From contig NZ_PVRV01000023.1 in the NCBI RefSeq assembly GCF_003012345.1, forward strand, positions 434,001 to 498,000: a stretch of 64,000 nucleotides of DNA. The letters are read 5' to 3'. How positions within the stretch are numbered: position 1 is the stretch's first letter; every line of letters begins with the position of its first letter. Origin of the DNA: Phytohalomonas tamaricis (GTDB taxonomy: Bacteria > Pseudomonadota > Gammaproteobacteria > Pseudomonadales > Halomonadaceae). Shown here piece after piece: positions 57,948 through 64,000 of this stretch. The notes beneath the pieces were generated by a model. The model searched no databases. It was not told the origin of the DNA and worked only from the letters and a program-made list of their open reading frames with translations. A program made the translations under genes and the position numbers.

Positions 57948-58808
57948 ATGCTGCCCGACGCTTTGCGCTTCAGGTCGCCCTCGCCGCTGGTCGATATTGG
58001 CGCCAACCTGACCCATGAAAGTTTTGACCGCGACATGGACGATGTCCTCGCGCGCGCCCATGACGCCAATGTGCAGGCATTAGTGCTTACCGGTACTGAC
58101 CGCGAACATATTGACGCTGCCATCGCCTTGGCGGAAAGAGATAGTCCGGTTGCACTTTACGTGACAGCCGGCGTTCATCCTCATCACGCGACACAGTGGG
58201 ATACATCGCTCGCCGCCCATGTGGGCCATGCGTTGACACACCCCAAGGTGGTAGCTGTCGGTGAGTGCGGACTCGACTTCAATCGCGACTTTTCACCGCG
58301 TCAGGCACAGGTACAGGCGTTCGAGGCTCAACTTGAATTGGCGGCTGCCAGTGGCAAGCCTCTATTTCTGCACGAACGTGACGCCGGCCATGAAATGCTC
58401 GAAATATTGAAAACCTGGCGCGACGACATCGGCGACGCCGTGGTTCACTGCTTCACCGGTGAGCGCAAGACACTGTATGGCTATCTCGACCTTGACCTGC
58501 ATATCGGCCAGACCGGCTGGCTATGTGACGAGCGTCGCGGCCATCATCTACGAGAATTCATTAAAGACATTCCACTCAACCGGTTGATGGTCGAAACCGA
58601 CTGTCCCTACCTGCTGCCGCGTAATTTGCCTGCAAAGCTCAAGGGACGCCGCCACGAACCGGCATTACTGCCTTGGATCGTGCGTGAGATCGCTGCTTGC
58701 CGCCACGATGATGAAGAGAACGTAGCGCGCGAAACAACGCGTACTGCGCAGCGTTTTTTCAATTTGGATGCCCTTTCCGATCAGCAGGGAGCACGTACCG
58801 ATGACTGA
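57948..58808 (+). CDS. tatD: TatD-family metal-dependent DNase
   Basis: The 286-residue TIM barrel begins 'LVDIGANLTHESFDRDMDDV', the form of TatD proper in which the usual H-x-H is replaced. It keeps 'AGVHPHHATQW', 'VGECGLDF', 'FLHERDA', 'VVHCFTG' and 'MVETDCPYLLPRN'. It is a 3'-5' exonuclease of DNA. Its last eight bases overlap the following gene. Confidence 0.93.
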   Translation: MLPDALRFRSPSPLVDIGANLTHESFDRDMDDVLARAHDANVQALVLTGTDREHIDAAIALAERDSPVALYVTAGVHPHHATQWDTSLAAHVGHALTHPKVVAVGECGLDFNRDFSPRQAQVQAFEAQLELAAASGKPLFLHERDAGHEMLEILKTWRDDIGDAVVHCFTGERKTLYGYLDLDLHIGQTGWLCDERRGHHLREFIKDIPLNRLMVETDCPYLLPRNLPAKLKGRRHEPALLPWIVREIAACRHDDEENVARETTRTAQRFFNLDALSDQQGARTDD

Positions 58809-59286
58809 CTTTCCCGGTTTCATTGCCATTGAATCCGGTGATGGCGACCTGCCGGTCGCCATCGCCTGGTCACTGCCTGATGGCCGTATCAAGCACACTT
58901 TGATACAACCCGGCGAGCATTGGCTGGAAGAAGAAGGCACTAGTCTTGGCGACTACAGTGAGGAAGAACTCTACTCCCTAGGCGTGAGCCCTCTCGATGT
59001 GATCCGTGAAATGGAAAATGATCACTTCAGCGATACCCTGTATACCGCTGGAGTGATTGATGATGAGGCCGCGCTGTCGCGCCTGTTTGATGAATACGGC
59101 ATGGACCCCTTCGTCGAACTTGCCCCGGCAGAGACGCTTTATCCCACGCTGGATATCGGCGAATGGAACCGCGAACGCAGCGACACCTTCAGCGAGCTGG
59201 GGTTGGAACCACTCCGTCCTGAACATGAGTTGCAAGTCATGTTGACGCTGCATGCGCGCCTGACCAGTAGCGGTGAAGATATTTAA
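58801..59286 (+). CDS. Hypothetical acidic protein overlapping tatD
   Basis: The 161-residue acidic protein starts at ATG 58801, eight bases inside the end of tatD, so translation is probably coupled. Visible pieces are 'FIAIESGDGDLPVAIAWSLPDGRIKHTLI' and 'DYSEEELYSLGVSPLDVIREM', with no signal peptide or membrane helix. The first stretch vaguely recalls a 3'-5' exonuclease/RNase H-like strand with acidic residues, but the active-site set is not clear. Found behind tatD in relatives by my recollection only; function unknown. Confidence 0.75.
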   Translation: MTDFPGFIAIESGDGDLPVAIAWSLPDGRIKHTLIQPGEHWLEEEGTSLGDYSEEELYSLGVSPLDVIREMENDHFSDTLYTAGVIDDEAALSRLFDEYGMDPFVELAPAETLYPTLDIGEWNRERSDTFSELGLEPLRPEHELQVMLTLHARLTSSGEDI

Positions 59287-59876
59287 GCTGACGTCTTGCG
59301 GCGCTTCTCCGGTTTTTTATGGGCGTGTTGCTCGTCATGCCAAGCGCCAGCGAGCGTGATCGCTTCCGAAAAAGAAGCGCCGTGCTGATAGAACGCTTCA
59401 AGCGCTCGCCGGAAGGTCTCGGCACGCACTGCCAGACCTTCACGCCTGTAGCGTTCGGCTTGCGCACTCACCTTGGCGGCAAAGGCTTCGCGGTCCACCT
59501 CAACCTCCCCGTTGAGGTTATCGACACTGACATTGAAACGAAACGCACAGGCCTCGCTCAATAACATTTCAATGGCCTGAGGCACGACTTCGGCGCTTTC
59601 AAAAGCGCGCTGCTGATCGGCATCGCGCCCGTCGGGAAGATACCAGTAGCCATAATCTTCAAGCTCGCGGCGCCTTGCCCCGGCAACACACCAATGACTA
59701 ACCTCATGCAACGCGCTGGCAAAAAAGCCATGGGCGAAGATGATCTGGTGTGTCTCATCAGGCCTCGTCGCCGGACGATAAAGCGGCTCATTATCTCCCA
59801 GCACTAGCCGGGTGCGATAACGCTGCTTGAACAATCCGTCAAACAGCGTAATAAGATCTTGATGGCGGTGTTCCAC
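59283..59876 (-). CDS. epmC: Elongation factor P hydroxylase EpmC
   Basis: The 197-residue protein matches EpmC (YfcM). It has 'FAHGFFASALHEVSHWCVAG' (H-E-x-x-H metal site, about 51-70), 'DYGYWYLPDGRDA' and 'FRFNVSVDNLNGE'. It hydroxylates the beta-lysylated lysine of EF-P. GTG 59876 is preferred over an ATG at 59906 because AAGGAG precedes it at the right distance and the extra ten residues do not look like the family. It converges with the preceding hypothetical gene, with four bases overlapping. Confidence 0.9.
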   Translation of the reverse strand: MEHRHQDLITLFDGLFKQRYRTRLVLGDNEPLYRPATRPDETHQIIFAHGFFASALHEVSHWCVAGARRRELEDYGYWYLPDGRDADQQRAFESAEVVPQAIEMLLSEACAFRFNVSVDNLNGEVEVDREAFAAKVSAQAERYRREGLAVRAETFRRALEAFYQHGASFSEAITLAGAWHDEQHAHKKPEKRRKTSA

Positions 59877-59994
59877 TGCCGTTCTCCTTACGTGCAAGCA
59901 CGCCATTATAACGTGCAGAAGCGCAAGCCGCCGGAGGATATTTTGCTAGACTGCGTTGCTTTCTCTACTTTTTCTTCAGCTCAGGATATGGCGT

Positions 59995-61461
59995 GTGGCT
60001 CGACTTTCCATGGCTAGCTTTTCCATGACGGCACTTGCTCGCAGCCGAACAGAAGGCAAGCAGCTCCTGCGTCTGGCATTACCCATCTGCGGTGCTCAGC
60101 TGGCCCAAGCGGGCATGAGCACAGTTGATGTCATCATGGCTGGACGCGCCAGTGCGACCGATCTTGCCGCTGTATCGGTGGGTGCTAGCCTATGGGTTCC
60201 GCTGATGCTGTTCATGACCGGAACACTGATAGGGCTGACGCCCATCGTGGCGCAACATTTTGGCGCCGATAAGAAAGCGCTGATTCGTCCCAGCGTACAT
60301 CAAGCGCTTTGGGTAGCGCTGGTGTTGGGATGTGCCGCGGCTGGCTTGATCTGGGCTCTAGTAGAACCGGTATTTCGCTTTATGGACGTACCGCCTCATG
60401 TTGCCTCGCTTTCCACGGGCTATCTACATGCGGTGGCGTTTGGTATTCCGGGCGTTGCCTTTTATCAAACACTGCGCGCCTATTCCGATGGCATGAATCA
60501 TACGCGTCCCGCCCTGTGGATCAGCCTGATTGGCCTTGGCGTAAACGTGCCATGCAATTACGTGCTGATCTACGGCGGCGCTGGCATGACAGCGCTATTA
60601 GGTGATTATACCCCCGCCCTGCTCACCTCACTGCCTGCGCTCGGTGCGGTAGGCTGCGGAATTGCGACTGCCCTGGCGATGTGGGTCATGTGTGGCGCGA
60701 TGATTATGTATACCCATCGCGCCAGAGCTTACCGAGGCGTTTCGCTCTGGTCCAAGCCTGCTGCGCCCAACCGTAAGCTGATCTTCGAGCTGCTGCACAT
60801 CGGCTTACCGATTGGTGTCGCCATCTTTGCTGAAGTTACGCTGTTTACCCTTATTGCCCTGTTTATCGCAGGCTATGGCGAAGTAGTTGTCGCCGCTCAT
60901 CAGGTCGCGCTCAACTTCACCTCGCTGTTGTTCATGCTGCCCCTGTCACTTGGCATGGCGCTTACCGTGCGGGTCAGCAATACATTGGGCCAAGGCAATG
61001 CGGCTCACGCGCGGTTTGTTGCCTGGAATGGGGTCGGCTTGTCACTGGGGGCCGCCATGATCAATAACATGATCCTTCTGGCAACCGCCAGCTGGGTCGT
61101 CACGCTCTATTCCAGCAATGCCGAGGTACAGCATCTCGCCAAAATGCTGATGTATCTTGCCGTGATTCATCAGATCTCCGATGCCCTGCAGGTCAACATG
61201 GCCGGCGCGCTGCGTGGTTACAAGGATACGCGCATCATCATGGCGATCACGCTCTTCTCTTACTGGGTCGTCGGGTTAGGTGGCGGCCATCTGCTCGGCA
61301 AGGGCTGGCAGGGCGTATTTGAAGGATTAGGGGTCTACGGCTATTGGATAGGGCTGATTGCAGGTCTTACCGTTGCGGCATCGCTTTTAGGGCTGCGCCT
61401 GAATCATATCAGCAAGGCATTGAACAATGGCAAAAGGCCTTTGGATACTGTTACTGAGTAG
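59995..61461 (+). CDS. MATE-family multidrug efflux transporter
   Basis: The 488-residue permease has twelve membrane spans and NorM-like landmarks ('LALPICGAQLAQAGMSTVDVIMAG', 'PIVAQHFGADK', 'GIPGVAFYQTLRAYSDGMNHTRPA' and 'PLSLGMALTVRVSNTLGQGN'). It exports cationic drugs using sodium or proton gradients. The start is uncertain: GTG 59995 lies eight bases after AGGA, ATG 60010 and 60025 are alternatives. Its end overlaps the next gene by 35 bases. Confidence 0.9.
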   Translation: MARLSMASFSMTALARSRTEGKQLLRLALPICGAQLAQAGMSTVDVIMAGRASATDLAAVSVGASLWVPLMLFMTGTLIGLTPIVAQHFGADKKALIRPSVHQALWVALVLGCAAAGLIWALVEPVFRFMDVPPHVASLSTGYLHAVAFGIPGVAFYQTLRAYSDGMNHTRPALWISLIGLGVNVPCNYVLIYGGAGMTALLGDYTPALLTSLPALGAVGCGIATALAMWVMCGAMIMYTHRARAYRGVSLWSKPAAPNRKLIFELLHIGLPIGVAIFAEVTLFTLIALFIAGYGEVVVAAHQVALNFTSLLFMLPLSLGMALTVRVSNTLGQGNAAHARFVAWNGVGLSLGAAMINNMILLATASWVVTLYSSNAEVQHLAKMLMYLAVIHQISDALQVNMAGALRGYKDTRIIMAITLFSYWVVGLGGGHLLGKGWQGVFEGLGVYGYWIGLIAGLTVAASLLGLRLNHISKALNNGKRPLDTVTE

Positions 61462-62488
61462 CTTGGTGCTACTAGAAGGATGCAGTGAGCGTCATCCCGC
61501 CGACGCGCTGCTGGTGGACTACCAGCAGCGCGTGTCTCGGGCCCTTGAAACATCTATGCCCGAGCCCGCGATACCCCCTAATTTCGAGGCATTACCCGCA
61601 CGTGAAGCACGCCTGTTTGAGCTTGAGCCACTGCGCACCGGCATGCTGGACATTTATGCATTACGCGAGTGCGGCCTGGTCTCGCTGGTTGCAGCGCGCA
61701 ACAATCAGCTGGGTAAGGTCGCCGTGCCAAGCCACCGCTGGGTCTACGAGCTTACACTCTGGCGGGTACTTTACGGCTGTAAGAACAGCCAGGTGCCCGA
61801 GCGCCTTTCGCCTAATAATCGTGCCAACCTTGACCGTTTTCTTACGCTAAAGACGGAACAGCTCCCTTATATCAGTTGGAATGCGCTCTTTGACTCACGC
61901 GAATGGGTTGAGAGTTTTACACGTTCAGCGCTCCCCATCGCTCCAGAAGAAGACTTGCCATTAACAAGTAGCATTCAAGCATTGGACTACTTGCGCTACG
62001 CCACAGCGCACCAATTCGATTCAGACTGGCAGCCTGAGGTGACCACGATCGATGCCCAGTTTCATGTGCTCGATAACAATCTGTTGAGTGCCCGGCTATT
62101 GAGATCACTTTTGCTGGTTACCCAGCGGCTCGACGAGCTTTCAACAGTCATGGAAAAACGATTGGAAACACGGCCGATATGTTATCGGGGGCATTCCAAT
62201 CCACAGGCCGATATCCTCTATAACGTTTTTCTTCATTATTATGTTGGCCGTGTGCAGCCTTATCTGGCACTTACCCAGCGCAGTAGTCAGCAGTGGTTCA
62301 GCGCCGTCAACGCTCTGCTCGATCAACATACCGTCTCCCGTCCCGAAGTGGCGCACTACCAGCAAAGATGGCTTTCCTTCGACACGCCTCATGCACCTTG
62401 GCAGCGCTATCAGCACGCCATGTCTCGTCATATCGCGCTGTGGCAGCAGATATGGCAAAGCTGCGGGCGGATGCCGGGAAGCCAGTGA
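61427..62488 (+). CDS. DUF3080 lipoprotein
   Basis: The 353-residue protein has a lipoprotein signal, lipobox L-L-E-G-C (Cys19), and matches DUF3080 ('EPLRTGMLDIYALRECGL', 'LVAARNNQLGKVAVPSHRW', 'LFDSREWVESFTRSA', 'YYVGRVQPYLA'). Its function is unknown. ATG 61427 lies inside the MATE gene; the lipobox supports this start over any later one. Confidence 0.85.
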   Translation: MAKGLWILLLSSLVLLEGCSERHPADALLVDYQQRVSRALETSMPEPAIPPNFEALPAREARLFELEPLRTGMLDIYALRECGLVSLVAARNNQLGKVAVPSHRWVYELTLWRVLYGCKNSQVPERLSPNNRANLDRFLTLKTEQLPYISWNALFDSREWVESFTRSALPIAPEEDLPLTSSIQALDYLRYATAHQFDSDWQPEVTTIDAQFHVLDNNLLSARLLRSLLLVTQRLDELSTVMEKRLETRPICYRGHSNPQADILYNVFLHYYVGRVQPYLALTQRSSQQWFSAVNALLDQHTVSRPEVAHYQQRWLSFDTPHAPWQRYQHAMSRHIALWQQIWQSCGRMPGSQ

Positions 62489-62825
62489 GCCGACCCTTCT
62501 AGCCCAATAATTTTTTCGCAGGGTTTCAGACAGCAACTATAACTAAATGTCTTTATTATCTTTAAAAATCGGAGAAAAATCCGATAAAACAAGCGAGCCT
62601 AAGCAGCGCAATAAACGCTACACGCCGAAGGCGTGCAAAGTAACTTAACTTTCTGGTGGTAGCTGTGCTAATAGTGAAGCGAGCGTTGCCGAAAATTTGG
62701 CGTCATTTATTTCGTTAATGCTCAGCGAAAGAATAGATATTCGCCGGGTTTGCAAGGGAATAGTGGCGACCTTTGACATCAGCGTTCGGGTTATGGCCGA
62801 TCGACACCCGATGAGGAGGGCATTT
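62489..62825. other. AT-rich gap of 337 bases
   Basis: This stretch is clearly richer in A and T than its neighbours. It holds two short hairpins, ATCGGA/TCCGAT around 62566-62583 and CACGCC GAA GGCGTG around 62620-62634, neither with a T-run. A 70-codon minus-strand frame (62645-62857) has no support and overlaps the next gene. Confidence 0.5.
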
Positions 62826-63521
62826 ATGGGCACCCCGCTATCTTCCCGCCCCGCCAAGGTTATCGACTTGGAAATTATGCGCGACCGGTTTCGCGCCCGT
62901 CAGCGCGTCACCCGCTTGGCGCCTGAACTCGACGGACTGGAAATGCTGTATCGTTTGGCCTCTGATCCGGATTCACTCTATGGCATGCCAGTACTTGCCT
63001 GGGCTATACGTGAAGACGGCGTAGTCATGGGTATGGTGCCATGGATGGAATGCTTGACGCCGTGCCATACGCTTGATGACCCTGAACATGGGCACTTTGT
63101 AGGCTATCGTGACCCTGAAACTGATGAGTTACTGGACAGCCCGCCCGAGCATAAGATTTTAGAGCTTGAGCATGCTGCTGCTTACTTCGACTATGAGGCA
63201 ACGAACGAGACCACGCTGATCCAGCACCTTCCGGATACACATGGCACGCATGCACTGTGCATCGATGACGATGACGGCCCGTGGCAACTCAAGCAGATTT
63301 ACGGTTGGAGACTTTATAGTGATGGGACTATCGAGGCGCTATTGCTCGATGAAGAAAAAGAGTATCAGACCCCCATCCTGCCCAGTGATGAGTGCCTTTA
63401 TCCAGGTCATAGCCGCCACCAGATAGTGTATTTCTTTCAACGCGCCATCGCCAATCGCATCAAGAATAAAGATCCTGACACACTAGAAGCCTTGGCCCTC
63501 ATGGTGGGCAACACGCCCTAG
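62826..63521 (+). CDS. Hypothetical protein of 231 residues
   Basis: The protein is acidic and soluble, with no signal peptide. It starts at ATG 62826 behind GAGGAGG, a strong ribosome site. It has an N-terminal basic helix 'KVIDLEIMRDRFRARQRV' and a domain with 'IREDGVVMGMVPWMECLTPC' and repeated acidic aromatic stretches ('DDPEHGHFVGYRDPETDELL', 'IDDDDGPWQLKQIYGW'). I recognise no family or catalytic motif. A longer in-frame extension upstream to 62697 is unlikely. It is single, with a terminator after it. Confidence 0.75.
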   Translation: MGTPLSSRPAKVIDLEIMRDRFRARQRVTRLAPELDGLEMLYRLASDPDSLYGMPVLAWAIREDGVVMGMVPWMECLTPCHTLDDPEHGHFVGYRDPETDELLDSPPEHKILELEHAAAYFDYEATNETTLIQHLPDTHGTHALCIDDDDGPWQLKQIYGWRLYSDGTIEALLLDEEKEYQTPILPSDECLYPGHSRHQIVYFFQRAIANRIKNKDPDTLEALALMVGNTP

Positions 63522-63556
63522 TCTGTCTCTTCTCAAGGACTTGCCCTCAAAAAAAG

Positions 63557-63581
63557 AAAAGGCGCCATGGTGGCGCCTTTT
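63557..63581. terminator. Bidirectional intrinsic terminator
   Basis: AAAAGGCGCC and GGCGCCTTTT pair across five bases, with an upstream A-run and T-rich tail, between the 231-residue gene and the convergent tusA. Confidence 0.9.
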
Positions 63582-63618
63582 CCTTTGAAATATTTCTCTT
63601 GCCCCCTCTTGGCAGCCG

Positions 63619-63861
63619 TTATGTCTTCAGGCGAATGAAGTATTCGTAGTCTCCATCCTGTTCACGCTGCGCAATTAGCTCATGACCCAAAAACGTACAG
63701 AATTTAGGAACATCGCGTGTCGTGGCCGGATCTGTCGCCACGACTTTGAGCACATTGCCGGCTGCCAGATCTCGCACCCGGTTATGCATCATCATGATAG
63801 GTTCTGGACAGTAAAGCCCTGACGTGTCGAGCACGTCATCATAAGCAGGTAGATCAGCCAT
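63619..63861 (-). CDS. tusA: Sulfur carrier protein TusA
   Basis: The 80-residue protein has the TusA pattern '[22 protein letters not shown]' with the sulfur-carrying Cys in C-P-E-P (residue 18) and '[14 protein letters not shown]'. It relays sulfur for tRNA 2-thiouridine and other pathways. ATG 63861 gives the family start; an ATG at 63891 would add ten residues. It follows the rlmM-like gene on the same strand, 59 nt downstream. Confidence 0.93.
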   Translation of the reverse strand: MADLPAYDDVLDTSGLYCPEPIMMMHNRVRDLAAGNVLKVVATDPATTRDVPKFCTFLGHELIAQREQDGDYEYFIRLKT

Positions 63862-63920
63862 AAATTGCTCGTGTAATGAAATAAGTCGCATTTAGATCGA
63901 CACTATGGTGTAAGGCTTGT

Positions 63921-64000
63921 CTAGTCCAGAAGGCGAACGTAAACGGTCACTTCTTCACGGTCATGATAGAGATGCCGACAGGCGATTTCTGCCTTGATAC
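63921..64000 (-). CDS. rlmM: 3' end of an rlmM-like gene (truncated by window)
   Basis: The last 25 codons of a minus-strand gene are visible, ending TAG at 63923-63921. They read 'KAEIACRHLYHDREEVTVYV' then 'RLLD'. 'LYHDREEVTV' is how I recall the C-terminus of RlmM, the methyltransferase that acts on C2498 of 23S rRNA. With so little sequence the call is tentative. Confidence 0.55.
   Translation of the reverse strand, partial: IKAEIACRHLYHDREEVTVYVRLLD

Noticed and set aside
62645-62857. 70-codon minus-strand frame overlapping the 231-residue gene
   Set aside because: It has no ribosome site and overlaps the strong start of the plus-strand gene; composition is not convincing.

Overview
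The window is a stretch of gammaproteobacterial chromosome with moderately high G+C. Gene content and order point to the Halomonadaceae (Halomonas, Kushneria, Chromohalobacter and relatives). Markers are the ybeZ-ybeY-ybeX-lnt and ybeL/leuS/lptE/holA blocks, trpE near trpGDC, a DUF1820 protein, EpmC, a TIGR04211 SH3 protein and DUF5924/DUF3080 proteins. This placement is inference from recognised families; no 16S rRNA or other direct taxonomic marker is present. I see no tRNA, rRNA, CRISPR array, insertion sequence or prophage, and most genes are housekeeping or metabolic.

Layout: 1-6.3 kb holds the end of an MdtBC-type RND pump pair and a porin. 6.4-8.8 kb holds a GNAT acetyltransferase, a glycerophosphodiesterase and a poorly coding gap. 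8.8-13.4 kb is a four-gene FUSC/DUF1656/HlyD/outer-membrane-lipoprotein efflux operon of the Aae type. 13.5-18.8 kb (minus strand) carries tryptophan synthesis: gph, a candidate Trp leader peptide, trpE with its own terminator, then trpGDC. 19-20.3 kb is a type II NADH dehydrogenase. 20.5-30.5 kb is a 2-ketogluconate island: a PtxS-like repressor, kguEKTD, a cupin, and a three-subunit periplasmic gluconate 2-dehydrogenase on the opposite strand. 30.7-33.6 kb holds rpe with a GIY-YIG protein and gamma-glutamyltranspeptidase. 33.7-39.2 kb holds aspartase and a sulfate ABC importer (sbp-cysTWA). 39.2-41.1 kb holds tpm, an SH3 protein and DUF1820. 41.4-47.7 kb holds miaB, phoH, ybeY, ybeX, lnt and a YdcF protein. 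47.8-52.9 kb holds ybeL, leuS, lptE and holA. 53-64 kb mixes small regulators, uup, tatD, epmC, a MATE pump, tusA and several uncharacterised proteins, ending in what looks like the 3' end of rlmM.

How the genes work together: the island supports a peripheral gluconate route. Gluconate would be oxidised to 2-ketogluconate in the periplasm by the Gad complex, imported by KguT, phosphorylated by KguK and reduced to 6-phosphogluconate by KguD. The same near-palindromic 14-bp operator core lies in front of both the repressor gene and kguE, supporting autoregulation and operon control by PtxS. The island and ndh lie between rpe and gph, which are commonly adjacent to trpE in pseudomonads, suggesting insertion into an older rpe-gph-trpE arrangement.

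The most notable regulatory sights are the short peptide ending W-R-W-stop 87 nt before trpE, the paired PtxS operators, and a perfect 10-bp inverted repeat in front of the gad operon. I did not find a convincing wholly new multi-gene system.
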